Shown: positions 15,838 through 24,665, numbered from the stretch's first letter. The stretch: DNA of 64,000 nucleotides from Clostridia bacterium (GCA_017472685.1 JAFUOO010000012.1:150676-214675); one strand, 5' to 3'. Notes: a model not told the origin generated them from the letters alone. Program-made: numbers and translations.

Positions 15838-16353
15838 CTATTTGATTTCAACAACTTTGATTTTTTCGGGCGGGATTGAGGTTTGTTCGGTTACAATTTC
15901 CGTAATAATACTAACCTGCATTTCATCAAGGCTTTCAGCCTTAACCACAACATTTGCCTGGGAATTGTTTATGTAGCAAACCGCATCCGCGAAGCCTCTT
16001 GCCTTGATAAGATTTTCAATTGCTGTCTCGGTTTCGGTGTTGTCTGCCATTTCAAGAATTCCGCGTTGGGCAGTTTCTTTGCTTGTTACATCGGTATTTT
16101 CGTTGTTGATAATTTCGTTGAAGGTTTCAATGGATTTGCTTCTTCCGCTTTCACGTTCTAATCTGGCGCGGGAAAAGAAGTCGGTTTCGTAGCTATCCTC
16201 ACCCATATTCCCCACAAGCTTAGCCTCCCCCATATAGCTTTCTGAGGCTTCATTGCTTATAAAACTGTTTTCGGACATGAAATTGAGATATCCTGCAAAG
16301 CATATAAGCAGTGCAAGCATAATAAGTGTAAGTTGTTTCTTTCTGAATACCAT
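15838..16353 (-). CDS. spoIIIAH: Stage III sporulation protein AH
   Basis: SpoIIIAH sits in the outer forespore membrane and binds SpoIIQ (or its clostridial counterpart), forming part of the mother cell-forespore channel. The 171-residue protein has one N-terminal membrane helix (about 8-25) and a variable linker. Its C-terminal ring-building domain contains DNTETETAIENLIKARGF and ends PPEKIKVVEIK. It is the last gene of the operon and overlaps the spoIIIAG stop codon by one base. Confidence 0.93.
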   Translation of the reverse strand: MVFRKKQLTLIMLALLICFAGYLNFMSENSFISNEASESYMGEAKLVGNMGEDSYETDFFSRARLERESGRSKSIETFNEIINNENTDVTSKETAQRGILEMADNTETETAIENLIKARGFADAVCYINNSQANVVVKAESLDEMQVSIITEIVTEQTSIPPEKIKVVEIK

Positions 16354-16832
16354 TATTTAATCTTCCTTTCAAATATTTTAATTCTGTGCGCATCGACACC
16401 CAAAAGTGCCGACACTGCCTCAGTAAGCTCTGTTTTTACTTTATCATTGCTACCTCCTTCAGCGGCTATTATAACCCCAAGGATTGACGGATATGTCTCC
16501 TCGATAATCATTGCATCTTCCCCGCCACCTTTTTGGTTTAATATGACGGTTTGCTCTCTGCCTTCAGCTTTGTCCTTAGCAAGCGTTACTCTGCCGTAAT
16601 TTTTGGCAGTAATCATAACACTTACTTTGCCGACTGAGGCAATTTCCGGCAAAATTTTTTCAAGCTTTTCTTCAAGTGTCCTGCAATAATCAAAGTCCTC
16701 CTCGATTACTGTAGGCTCTGTTTTTTCAGGCGAGATAGACGAGATAAAAATCAGTGCAATGCCCACCGCTCCCAATATGTATATGAGATTCTTTTTAGGA
16801 ATATCTCTGAGAAGCTGTTTTAAATCAGCCAT
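16353..16832 (-). CDS. spoIIIAG: Stage III sporulation protein AG
   Basis: SpoIIIAG forms the large ring of the feeding-tube channel. There is one membrane helix near residues 17-33 (IYILGAVGIALIFISS) and an extracytoplasmic domain with the SVMITAKNYGRVTLA segment and EGGSNDKVKTELTEAVSALLG, typical of the family. Two ATG codons lie side by side (16835 and 16832). The second has the better distance from AAAGGGGAG, giving 159 residues. The start overlaps the end of spoIIIAF. Confidence 0.93.
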   Translation of the reverse strand: MADLKQLLRDIPKKNLIYILGAVGIALIFISSISPEKTEPTVIEEDFDYCRTLEEKLEKILPEIASVGKVSVMITAKNYGRVTLAKDKAEGREQTVILNQKGGGEDAMIIEETYPSILGVIIAAEGGSNDKVKTELTEAVSALLGVDAHRIKIFERKIK

Positions 16833-17268
16833 CATCCACTCCCCTTTTTACAAGTTCAATGTTTTCACAACCAAGTGTACTTTTAAGCTTTTCTTCTATG
16901 AGAATATCGGGCTTTTCACAATATATCTTTACGGATTTTACTCTTCCGTCCGAAAATAGCTCAATAAATATTTCAGTATCTCCGGCAAAATATGTTTCAA
17001 TATGCTTTCTTATATTGTCTTCATGAATTTTTAGTATATATGCATCACTTTTTGCCGTTATTTCTTCGTTTGATATTTCGCTGTCAAAAGAAAACCGGAA
17101 CGGTTCGGTCTGTTTGAATTTTGTAACAGGCGCTAAAAGAGCGCTCATAATCATAAAACCGAAAACAAGCTTCAGGTATTTCTTCATTGTTCCCTCGGGT
17201 ATAATCATGTCGCTTACTATACATAGAAACGAAATTGAAACTATACTTACTATAAAGCTCTTTAGCAT
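16825..17268 (-). CDS. spoIIIAF: Stage III sporulation protein AF
   Basis: A 147-residue protein with two N-terminal membrane helices (about 5-23 and 31-48, with the PEGTMKKYLKLVFGF signature between and within them) and a small C-terminal extracytoplasmic domain. It belongs to the SpoIIIA channel complex, which keeps the forespore able to make proteins after engulfment. Its start meets the stop of spoIIIAE at one base, and its end overlaps the spoIIIAG start. Confidence 0.93.
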   Translation of the reverse strand: MLKSFIVSIVSISFLCIVSDMIIPEGTMKKYLKLVFGFMIMSALLAPVTKFKQTEPFRFSFDSEISNEEITAKSDAYILKIHEDNIRKHIETYFAGDTEIFIELFSDGRVKSVKIYCEKPDILIEEKLKSTLGCENIELVKRGVDDG

Positions 17269-18314
17269 TACTTTATCCCCACAATCAAGGAAATTGATAT
17301 TATCATCATCATTACGGTGGCGATAACAGCGGCGTTTATCATGCTGAGGCTGTCCGCAACAGAAGAAAGTATGTTTATTGTTTTCGTATTGGCAACAGGC
17401 TCGCTCAATGCGGCGCTTATTCGTATCATTATGATTGTGGCGGCAATTTTAACAACGGGCATTACGCACAGTGCCAATAGCGTAATAATTGCAGTTATCC
17501 CGACAGCATTCTTTAAAAGAATTGATGCAGATACAACCGCACCCATTGCATCCGAAAGCGACCTGCCAACGAAGGGAACAATATTTGAAACAGCAAATTT
17601 AACCCCCTTGGCGCCCACAGAATCCAGCGAAGCGCCGGCAAATGAGCTTACCCCCAATAGCCCTGTAAAAAGCGTCATGATAAAGCCTAAGATGAAATTA
17701 TAGGCTTTCTTTATCAGCTCACGGAATTTTGTAAGCTGTATGGCATCGGTCAGCAAATCCACAAGCGATATGGCAAAATATGTAACCGACAAAGGAATAA
17801 GCACCCGTTGAAAAATTTCTGCAAAAACATTGCACATAAAATAAATAATAGGATTGGTTATAACCACAGTTTGGGTAAATCCGCTTCCTGCCGTAAGCGT
17901 CAGAAGCGCAGGAAGCACCGCAAACATAAGCTTTGTTATATCAGAGGATATATTGGCTGCATAATTGCCTGAGGTGAGAAAGATTTCTCCTGCCAAAGTT
18001 GCAGAAAGTGCAACAACTATCATTTCTGAGCCCAATGCCGTCGGCTTATTAAAAGAGGTGCGCAGATTTTCAAGAACTGCACTTATAAGGATAACAGCTA
18101 CTATTACGCTGAGAATTCCAACGGCGCTATAAAGTTCATTTGCAAACAGATAAAACAGGTTGTTAAAAATTTCTTCCGGGTTAAAAATGTTTACTCCTGT
18201 TGAAATTTTGTCTGTAACTGAAGAAAAATCAAAGTCAGGATATACGCTGTTGAGGCTGTTATAACCATCCATGCTGAAGTTGTCAAGCTGTGGCATGTCT
18301 ACAAAAGAATCCAT
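17268..18314 (-). CDS. spoIIIAE: Stage III sporulation protein AE
   Basis: A polytopic channel component of 348 residues with several long hydrophobic segments and the recognisable SSFAGASLDSVGAKGVKFAVSN-type loop, GRSLSDAMGAV and PVVKIAATIIMIRISAALSEPV near the end. GAGGTAATAT before the ATG supports this start, 3 nt past spoIIIAD. The N-terminus is polar. The signal peptide that I know from the longer, roughly 400-residue Bacillus protein is missing, so membrane insertion must begin at the first internal helix. Confidence 0.92.
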   Translation of the reverse strand: MDSFVDMPQLDNFSMDGYNSLNSVYPDFDFSSVTDKISTGVNIFNPEEIFNNLFYLFANELYSAVGILSVIVAVILISAVLENLRTSFNKPTALGSEMIVVALSATLAGEIFLTSGNYAANISSDITKLMFAVLPALLTLTAGSGFTQTVVITNPIIYFMCNVFAEIFQRVLIPLSVTYFAISLVDLLTDAIQLTKFRELIKKAYNFILGFIMTLFTGLLGVSSFAGASLDSVGAKGVKFAVSNIVPFVGRSLSDAMGAVVSASILLKNAVGITAIITLLALCVMPVVKIAATIIMIRISAALSEPVANTKTINILSSVADSLSMINAAVIATVMMMIISISLIVGIK

Positions 18315-18317
18315 ATA

Positions 18318-18707
18318 TTACCTCAATAAATCAAGTATAAGTGAAAAAACATTTTCAACAATCGGCAACGCGATAAAAGCTACGGTAATTTTTCCAAGTG
18401 TTTCTACGTGCTTTGCAATAGCCCTTTCGCCCGATTCGTTGCATATATCTGCCGAGAATTCACACAGATAAGTTATGCCGATAATTTTCAGTATTGCAGT
18501 TACGTAATCCTCTGATATAGTTTCGACTGCAGAAAACGCACGGATATCCTCTATTATGAGTACCAGTCTTGGCACTGCACCGAAAAGAAGAAACATACCT
18601 CCTGCAAGCGAAAGGCATAACGCAAAGTCTGTCCGTACCTGCTTTATGTAAAGCGACAAAAAAGATATGAGGATAGCACAACCAAAGTAAATTGCCACAT
18701 TACTCAT
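18318..18707 (-). CDS. spoIIIAD: Stage III sporulation protein AD
   Basis: A 129-residue, almost wholly hydrophobic membrane protein with the family segments ALCLSLAGGMFLLF and CEFSADICNESGERAIA near residues 82-98. It is thought to be part of the membrane base of the SpoIIIA channel. It overlaps the end of spoIIIAC by 4 nt (ATGA). Confidence 0.93.
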   Translation of the reverse strand: MSNVAIYFGCAILISFLSLYIKQVRTDFALCLSLAGGMFLLFGAVPRLVLIIEDIRAFSAVETISEDYVTAILKIIGITYLCEFSADICNESGERAIAKHVETLGKITVAFIALPIVENVFSLILDLLR

Positions 18708-18898
18708 AGTCCGAATACCGACTTTACGGTTGAAAACAGTGTTGCAATTTCTTCTACAAGCATTAAAAGAACTACAACCAATCCTGCAAGGGTTGTCATC
18801 AACGCTTGTTCATCACGACCCGATTTTGCAAGAAGTAAATTTAAAACAGCTACAATAATTCCAATGCCTGCAATTCTGAAAATTAAATCAATGTTCAT
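18704..18898 (-). CDS. spoIIIAC: Stage III sporulation protein AC
   Basis: A 64-residue protein of two membrane helices separated by the conserved KSGRDEQA segment (about residues 25-32). Size and sequence match SpoIIIAC. It lies between spoIIIAB (12-nt gap) and spoIIIAD (4-nt overlap). Confidence 0.93.
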   Translation of the reverse strand: MNIDLIFRIAGIGIIVAVLNLLLAKSGRDEQALMTTLAGLVVVLLMLVEEIATLFSTVKSVFGL

Positions 18899-18910
18899 AC
18901 ACTACATTCC

Positions 18911-19393
18911 TTAAAGTAACAGTATTATGAAGCCAATTCCCACTATTGCCCCACCGCTTTTATACAAACGATTTTTCATTATATATTCATTTTCCGCATC
19001 ACAAATTCTCGCCTTGATGCTTTCAAGAAACAGTGCTGTGTTGGCGACCTGACAATTTACATCTTCCTTATTAAGGTTTTCTGCAAACGCAAAAATCACA
19101 TCGCGGTCTTCTTTGTTAAGCGTTCCCATATTTTCAGCGGCCTTTTTCAATGCCTCCTCGGGCAGATATCCTTTTTTCTGAATGTATGAGTGTGCAGTTG
19201 AAAATAATTCGCCACGCATTCTGAAGCATTCGCATATATTTGCTGCCCGATATTCCAATTCTGTTTTTATATGTGTTGCCGAGCGGTATATTTCCCTTAA
19301 TGCTTTTGTTCTTTCAGAAAGGTCTTTTGCCATAAGAAAGCCGGTAAGAACTGAAGAAGTAAGCACAGATATCATTCCGAACAATTTAACCAT
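18911..19393 (-). CDS. spoIIIAB: Stage III sporulation protein AB
   Basis: A 160-residue protein with membrane helices at both ends (about 4-20 and 145-160) and a helical middle containing RTKALREIYRSATHIKTELEYR, typical of SpoIIIAB. This fold resembles the GspF/PilC type of secretion-system platform protein. Its start overlaps the end of spoIIIAA, whose ATPase it probably assists. Confidence 0.92.
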   Translation of the reverse strand: MVKLFGMISVLTSSVLTGFLMAKDLSERTKALREIYRSATHIKTELEYRAANICECFRMRGELFSTAHSYIQKKGYLPEEALKKAAENMGTLNKEDRDVIFAFAENLNKEDVNCQVANTALFLESIKARICDAENEYIMKNRLYKSGGAIVGIGFIILLL

Positions 19394-20237
19394 TTAAATA
19401 CTCCTTTGTATCTATAATTTTTTCTAACGTCCCCGGACCATTTTCAGCCGAAAGCACAATAATTTTTTCAATCATCTGTTCTTGTATAAGGTGCTTGAAC
19501 ACGCTGCGCTTTAAGATATCTTTCTCACTGTAGCCATGGGCTGTACATATTATTTTAACCCCGGAGTATATAAGCTTTGAAATAGCCTTTTCATCACCTT
19601 CTGTGCCGATTTCATCTGTGATGATAATCTGCGGAGACATGCTTCGCAGCAGCATGCGCATTGCTTCATCCTTAGGTGCATTCCGCATAATAAACATATG
19701 CCCACATTGCATATTCTGCGGTATTACCTCGCATCGCTCGTCTGCAATTGCTATGCGGTACTGTTTTCCAAGCTGTATGGCTATATCACGAAGAAGTGTG
19801 GTTTTGCCTGCACCCGGCGGAGCAATAATAAGGCTGTTGAATAGTCTTCCGTTGTGTTTAATAATCGGAATTACTCTATCAGCAACTCCCGGAAGAAAAC
19901 GCGTTATACGGATATTCATCGCAGTTATATCACGCAGATGAGATATTGTATTGTCACTTGATAAAACTGCAGTTCCCACAACCCCTACCCTTACACCGTT
20001 TTCCAAAGAGATATAGCCTTGTTTTAATGTGGATTGGTTTGCATATATGCTTCCGTTGCACATATTAGACAGTATTCGCTCAAACAACACTTCCGACACA
20101 AAACAGTCCGTGTCAACAGTACAACCCGCTACACTCATATACATGTTAAAATTCTTTGCAATTGTTATATCTGTTACACTGTTTTTGTACAAATCAATTC
20201 TGTTGCACATTTCATCGGTAAGATATTTTCTAAGCAT
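19386..20237 (-). CDS. spoIIIAA: Stage III sporulation protein AA (ATPase)
   Basis: The ATPase of the SpoIIIA-SpoIIQ channel, related to secretion ATPases. Walker A is APPGAGKTTLLRD at about 139-151, followed by ADERCEV and a Walker B-like IIITDEIGTEGDE, which fit the family. The ATG at 20237 has GGAGGA at 8-nt spacing and gives 283 residues; an ATG 12 codons upstream lacks a ribosome site. It is the first gene of an intact eight-gene operon, all closely packed or overlapping, which supports a functional sporulation pathway. Confidence 0.95.
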   Translation of the reverse strand: MLRKYLTDEMCNRIDLYKNSVTDITIAKNFNMYMSVAGCTVDTDCFVSEVLFERILSNMCNGSIYANQSTLKQGYISLENGVRVGVVGTAVLSSDNTISHLRDITAMNIRITRFLPGVADRVIPIIKHNGRLFNSLIIAPPGAGKTTLLRDIAIQLGKQYRIAIADERCEVIPQNMQCGHMFIMRNAPKDEAMRMLLRSMSPQIIITDEIGTEGDEKAISKLIYSGVKIICTAHGYSEKDILKRSVFKHLIQEQMIEKIIVLSAENGPGTLEKIIDTKEYLNG

Positions 20238-20259
20238 AGTATAGCTCCTCCACAGTTTA

Positions 20260-20287
20260 TATATATGGGACAAATTGTTATTTATGC
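20260..20287 (-). promoter_or_regulatory. Possible sigma-E promoter of spoIIIA
   Basis: GCATAAA (20287-20281) and CATATATA (20267-20260), 13 nt apart, resemble the sigma-E -35 and -10 elements. spoIIIA is under sigma-E in Bacillus. The match is approximate and the region is AT-rich. Confidence 0.4.
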
Positions 20288-20294
20288 AAAAAAA

Positions 20295-20322
20295 TAACGG
20301 ATACCATTTAAGATATCCGTTA
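20295..20322 (-). terminator. Terminator of ridA
   Basis: A 9-bp stem TAACGGATA/TATCCGTTA with a 10-nt loop is followed by T residues on the minus strand, 8 nt past the ridA stop codon. It separates ridA from spoIIIAA. Confidence 0.82.
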
Positions 20323-20329
20323 ACTTTAG

Positions 20330-20704
20330 TTATATTTCTGCAATAACCTCAACTTCGACCAGAACGCCCTTAGGCAGCTCTGCAGCCGCAACGCAGCTAC
20401 GTGCAGGCTTTGAAGTAAAGTATTTACCGTATATTTCATTGAATGTGGCAAAATCGCTCATATTCTTCAAAAAACAGGTTGTCTTAACAGCCTTTTCAAA
20501 AGAGCTGCCTGCTGCCTCCAATACAGCACCAAGGTTTTTCATAACCTGTTCTGTCTGTTCTTCAATGGTAACAGCTTCAACATTGCCTGTTGCGGGGTTG
20601 ATTGCAATCTGACCTGATGTGAAAACAAAGTCTCCAACCTTCATTGCCTGAGAATAAGGGCCAATTGCCTCAGGTGCGTTTTTTGTATATACCTTTTCTG
20701 CCAT
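20330..20704 (-). CDS. ridA: Enamine/imine deaminase RidA
   Basis: RidA hydrolyses reactive enamines and imines released by PLP enzymes such as threonine dehydratase. The 124-residue protein has GPYSQA near 15, FTSGQI near 28 and the catalytic Arg102 in KPARSCVAAAELPKG, the pattern of active RidA proteins. It lies 12 nt downstream of ilvA, the classic source of its substrate, so the two form a functional operon. A terminator follows. Confidence 0.95.
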   Translation of the reverse strand: MAEKVYTKNAPEAIGPYSQAMKVGDFVFTSGQIAINPATGNVEAVTIEEQTEQVMKNLGAVLEAAGSSFEKAVKTTCFLKNMSDFATFNEIYGKYFTSKPARSCVAAAELPKGVLVEVEVIAEI

Positions 20705-20716
20705 TGTAATTTCTCC

Positions 20717-21910
20717 TTATACTAATTTATATCCGTTATCAACAAGAGCCTTCTTAATTTCGTTGATATGCTCTTGGTTTCTTGTTTCCATGATAATTCT
20801 TAAGAAGCAACCGTTGATGTCGCTGTTTTCGTTTGCTCTTTCGTGATGAACGCTGGTTACGTTGCCGCCATGGTCAGCAATAATCTTGGAAACGCCAACA
20901 AGCTGACCGGGCTTATCCACAAGCTCAACAACCAGCTGACAGCTTCTGCCGCTCTTGAAGAGACCGCGCTTGATAACCCTTGAAAGGATTGTAACGTCAA
21001 TGTTACCGCCGGAAACAACGCATACAACCTTTTTGCCCTTTACGGGTACTTTATTGAAGAGAGCCGCCGCAACGCTTACAGCGCCCGCACCCTCGGCAAT
21101 AAGCTTATGCTGTTCAATGAGCGTAAGAATAGCTGTTGAAATCTCGTCCTCTGTAACAGTTACAAGCTCATCAACGTATTTTTCGCACAGCTCAAAGGTG
21201 AGCTTTCCGGGCTCTTTTACTGCGATGCCGTCGGCAATTGTCTTGACACTTTCAAGCTTTTCTATCTGGTGGTCGTGCACGGAGTTAACCATGCTGCTTG
21301 CGCCCTCAGCCTGAACGCCGTATACCTTTATGTCGGGATTGAGGCTCTTTATTGCAAAAGCAACACCGGATATAAGTCCGCCACCGCCAACAGGAACGAT
21401 AACTGCATCAACATCGCTGAGCTGGTCCAGGATTTCAAGACCGATTGTGCCCTGACCTGCAATAACCTGCTCGTCGTCAAAGGGATGGATAAAGGTGTAG
21501 CCCATTTCCTCCTTGAGTTCAAGTGCTCTGTTATACGCATCGTCGTAAACGCCCTTTACCATGCAAACCTCTGCGCCATAGCTCTTTGTTGCTTCAACCT
21601 TTGAAATGGGAGCTCCGTCGGGCAGGCAGATAAGTGACTTTATGCCTGCTTTCTGAGCTGCCAGAGCAACGCCCTGTGCATGATTGCCCGCAGAACAAGC
21701 TATAACGCCTCTTTCCTTCTCCTCTGCGCTAAGCTGAGAAATTTTGTAGTAAGCACCTCTTACCTTGAAAGAGCCTGTAATCTGCAGGTTTTCTGTTTTA
21801 AGATAAATATCACTCTCAGGATTTATTTTAGGAGCCTTAATAAGGTCTGTGCTCCTTATTACGCTCTTTAAAACATGCTTTGCGTGATAAACCTTGTCCA
21901 ATGTAACCAT
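20717..21910 (-). CDS. ilvA: Threonine ammonia-lyase with C-terminal ACT-like domain
   Basis: A PLP enzyme that deaminates threonine to 2-oxobutyrate, feeding isoleucine synthesis or catabolism. The 397 residues comprise a fold-type II catalytic domain with the Schiff-base Lys49 (TGSFKVRGA), SAGNHAQGVA and the phosphate-binding PVGGGGLISG. A short regulatory domain (about 325-397) is ACT-like (VELVDKPGQLVGV). The length fits the tdcB/ilvA-short class, which often responds to ligands other than isoleucine. It has its own promoter with an unusual palindrome and is followed by ridA. Confidence 0.93.
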   Translation of the reverse strand: MVTLDKVYHAKHVLKSVIRSTDLIKAPKINPESDIYLKTENLQITGSFKVRGAYYKISQLSAEEKERGVIACSAGNHAQGVALAAQKAGIKSLICLPDGAPISKVEATKSYGAEVCMVKGVYDDAYNRALELKEEMGYTFIHPFDDEQVIAGQGTIGLEILDQLSDVDAVIVPVGGGGLISGVAFAIKSLNPDIKVYGVQAEGASSMVNSVHDHQIEKLESVKTIADGIAVKEPGKLTFELCEKYVDELVTVTEDEISTAILTLIEQHKLIAEGAGAVSVAAALFNKVPVKGKKVVCVVSGGNIDVTILSRVIKRGLFKSGRSCQLVVELVDKPGQLVGVSKIIADHGGNVTSVHHERANENSDINGCFLRIIMETRNQEHINEIKKALVDNGYKLV

Positions 21911-21927
21911 AAATACACCTTCTAATT

Positions 21928-21959
21928 AAAAAAGTTGTATAGAATTATACAACTTTTTT
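21928..21959 (-). terminator. Perfect palindrome: terminator of the polysaccharide locus and possible operator
   Basis: Two perfect 14-nt arms (AAAAAAGTTGTATA and its complement) flank GAAT. The palindrome lies 17 nt past the stop of the last polysaccharide gene and ends in T6 on the minus strand, so it fits a terminator, though its stem is AT-rich. It also spans the -10 of the ilvA promoter, as an operator would. Confidence 0.6.
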
Positions 21960-21972
21960 TCATAATTGTCAA
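21944..21972 (-). promoter_or_regulatory. Consensus sigma-A promoter of ilvA-ridA
   Basis: TTGACA (21972-21967) and TATAAT (21949-21944) have exactly 17-nt spacing on the minus strand, 34 nt before the ilvA ATG. The -10 lies within the palindrome at 21928-21959. Confidence 0.78.
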
Positions 21973-21975
21973 CTT

Positions 21976-23160
21976 TTAGATTATTTTATAATCCCTTAAA
22001 AGCTGAATTTTTTCATCTGCAATTTTTTCGCTCTTTAAAACATCATAGGTCTGCCCTGTTTTGGAGCGGAATGCGTACCGCACAATGCGCACAACCCACA
22101 TAGCAGGCAAAAGGTACGGATGGTTATGTAAAATGGTGTAATGCTCACGCATGGCTTCAACAGAAGGAAAAAGCATTTTAATTTTATTTGACTTTCCCTC
22201 TGCCTCTATTGCCGCCATAACCTTTACCTTGCTGCCCATCTGCTCCGGATTTCCATTGCCGTAGGCACCTGCGGAAAATATATCCTCAAGAAGCCTTTCC
22301 GGGAAGGTTGTTCCAAAGGGGTTGTCTGCAGAAAAACCCATGTACCTGTTCCCGATTTCGACAATGTCACCGTACAGCTTGTGTGCATTTATACTCTCAA
22401 TTGCATCATGAACACTTTTCCAATCAATTTTATCGTTATGTGCTTCGCCAAATTTAAAGATGTCAAGAATTTGTCTTGCACCAACGCCTGCCGTGGTAAA
22501 ATGCTTGAACATATGATAGAAAAGGTATATATAATGCTCGGTGTAATCAAGTGTACAATACTTTTGTCCGTCAACTTCCATAACAATGGCATTTTCAAAG
22601 CACTTCCCGAAATACACATTCATTTTCCTGCGCAATTTATTCTCAGTGCCTATAATGTTAAGATGAATTTCAATGTTCAAGCCGTTCTGCCCCTTGAAGG
22701 TTATTTCCTGTATGCCGTCAAGGGTCTTTTCGTTGACATTTTCCTCGGGAATATATCCGTTATCTTTAAGGATTTCCGAAGCTTCGAAATAGTCTTCCTT
22801 CTTTATGAGAACATCCTCATCTCCACTGGGGCGATGGTCGCATAATTCACCGTAAAGATTGCGGCAGATAATTCCTTTCAAAACAATGGGCTTTATGCCA
22901 TTGTCCCAAAGGGTTTGATATATCTTTTTAAAGTTAGCTGTTCTTTTTGTTTGTGAAAACACAATTGAAAAAACCTTTGACTGTAAGCTTTTGTAGTTTT
23001 CGCTGTCAAACCCTTGAGCACCGCTTAAGTTTTCATAACAAAGCGGCAAAATACTGTGATAAGACGCCAACTTAAGAACAGCTTTCACATCAGTCTGCGA
23101 AATATCGTTATTAACTTTTCCGGATAAACTTTTTAAAAATAAAAGCTGTTCTTTTGTCAT
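21976..23160 (-). CDS. Nucleotidyltransferase-fold protein (NTP_transf_5 type)
   Basis: This 394-residue protein belongs, in my reading, to the uncharacterised nucleotidyltransferase family PF14907, often found in capsule and exopolysaccharide loci. The core motif is IKPIVLKGIICRNLYG followed by HRPSGDEDVLI, which matches the G-x-D-x-D pattern of the nucleotidyltransferase fold, and later EIHLNI. Its substrate is unknown. It is the last gene of the locus, 38 nt past the flippase. The start is taken at ATG 23160; GTG codons four and five positions earlier are alternatives. A predicted activity would be transfer of a nucleotidyl or phospho group to a sugar or lipid, but this is inference. Confidence 0.65.
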   Translation of the reverse strand: MTKEQLLFLKSLSGKVNNDISQTDVKAVLKLASYHSILPLCYENLSGAQGFDSENYKSLQSKVFSIVFSQTKRTANFKKIYQTLWDNGIKPIVLKGIICRNLYGELCDHRPSGDEDVLIKKEDYFEASEILKDNGYIPEENVNEKTLDGIQEITFKGQNGLNIEIHLNIIGTENKLRRKMNVYFGKCFENAIVMEVDGQKYCTLDYTEHYIYLFYHMFKHFTTAGVGARQILDIFKFGEAHNDKIDWKSVHDAIESINAHKLYGDIVEIGNRYMGFSADNPFGTTFPERLLEDIFSAGAYGNGNPEQMGSKVKVMAAIEAEGKSNKIKMLFPSVEAMREHYTILHNHPYLLPAMWVVRIVRYAFRSKTGQTYDVLKSEKIADEKIQLLRDYKII

Positions 23161-23198
23161 GTTGTTCACCACTCTTATACCGTAATGGCATAACAGCG

Positions 23199-24665
23199 TT
23201 ATGCCAACTTTTTCTTATGTAAAATTTTCAATATTTCGGATTTGAGATACGTAAAATTTTTGTTTTTGAACAGTATTGAAAACAGTCCATAGCTTATGGC
23301 ACCGAGGATAATCTGCGACACAAGTGTGATAAAGGGATGGAAAGCGGTGAAATAATCAAATCCCCAAACGACAATACCCATCATTAATGCTTCAATAACA
23401 TTTTCACCGAAATCACGGAAAACCTCGCCGACATTATATCCAACAATTTTCTGACACACACCGCTATAAAGAATAACTCCGAATATACCAACCATTACTT
23501 CAGTTAACGCGATATACAATACACCATGCCTGAGTGCCAGCAGCAAGGTTGCTATACCGAACAATCTGACGGGAATGTCCATCTTTAATACCGCATCGCT
23601 TCTGCCAACAGATTTAATTGCCTGAAGCATTGCTGTTTGTGCAGGGCGACAAAGAAGATTGAAGCATATAATTCTGAGATAAGGAACTATCGGCAACCAT
23701 TTTTCTGTCAAAACAACTACTACAAAAGCATCAGCAACTGCTGCAAATCCGATTAAAAGAGGGCAGATTATATACGAACTCAGCTGAGTTGTACGCCTTG
23801 CGAGAGCTTTAACACGCTCAAGACTGTTCTGCTCCTGGCTCATTGCCGGGAATAGCGTGCTGTTTATTGCACTGTCGACATTAGTTATAATAAGATTTGG
23901 GAACTGGCTGCCTTTATTATAATAAGCCAGGTCGGTGCTTGTATAAAACTTGCCGATGGTCAGGCTTCGCAAATTGCTGTAAAGTGTAAGGAGCAAGCTT
24001 CGTGTAAGAAGCTTCCAGCCGTATTTAAACAGCGCCTTAAGCCTTTCAAAGGAAAAAGCAAGTTGAGGCCTCCATTTTACGGTAATAAATAAGACTATGG
24101 TCCCCATAATAGTGTTGATCATATACTGAGCTACAAGTGCCCATATGCCAAAACCGTAATATGCCATTACAATACCTATAATCGCTGAAATTACAGTTCC
24201 GAACATCGTGGAAAAGAAGAACTTTTTGAAGATCATCTGTCTGGACACGTATGCCTGCTGCACAGAGTTAATTGCCGCAACAGGAATTCTTAATGACAGA
24301 ACTCGCAGCACAGGCACCAGGATGGGCAAATTGTAAAACTCCGCAATTGGGACAGCAAGAAAGAAGAAGATAACGTATACAACTACTGAAAATGCTATTC
24401 CAAAATAGAATACTGTTGAAAAATCAATATCATCAGCATCCTTCTTTTGAATTAATGCAACACCGAAGCCTTCGCTGACAAAGACATTTGCTATTGTTAT
24501 AAAGATTGTTACAAGCGATACTGCGCCATAATCTTCGGGCATCAGTAAACGCGCTAAAATAATTGATACTACTAACGAAACAATCTGCGCTGCCATTCTT
24601 TCTGAAAACTTCCAGAACAGCCCTGAAACAACCTTTTTCTTCACTGATTTACCATTTTCATTCAT
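23199..24665 (-). CDS. Polysaccharide flippase (WzxC-like), copy 1
   Basis: A MOP-superfamily lipid-linked oligosaccharide flippase of 488 residues with about 12-14 membrane helices. The start, KKKVVSGLFWKFSERMAAQIVSL, and RLLMPEDYGAVSL are typical of the WzxC/TuaB branch. Charged motifs such as YYNKGSQFPNLI also fit. It moves undecaprenyl-linked repeat units across the membrane. The start overlaps the end of the pyruvyl transferase gene by 8 nt. It differs clearly from the second flippase at 53833. Confidence 0.9.
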   Translation of the reverse strand: MNENGKSVKKKVVSGLFWKFSERMAAQIVSLVVSIILARLLMPEDYGAVSLVTIFITIANVFVSEGFGVALIQKKDADDIDFSTVFYFGIAFSVVVYVIFFFLAVPIAEFYNLPILVPVLRVLSLRIPVAAINSVQQAYVSRQMIFKKFFFSTMFGTVISAIIGIVMAYYGFGIWALVAQYMINTIMGTIVLFITVKWRPQLAFSFERLKALFKYGWKLLTRSLLLTLYSNLRSLTIGKFYTSTDLAYYNKGSQFPNLIITNVDSAINSTLFPAMSQEQNSLERVKALARRTTQLSSYIICPLLIGFAAVADAFVVVVLTEKWLPIVPYLRIICFNLLCRPAQTAMLQAIKSVGRSDAVLKMDIPVRLFGIATLLLALRHGVLYIALTEVMVGIFGVILYSGVCQKIVGYNVGEVFRDFGENVIEALMMGIVVWGFDYFTAFHPFITLVSQIILGAISYGLFSILFKNKNFTYLKSEILKILHKKKLA

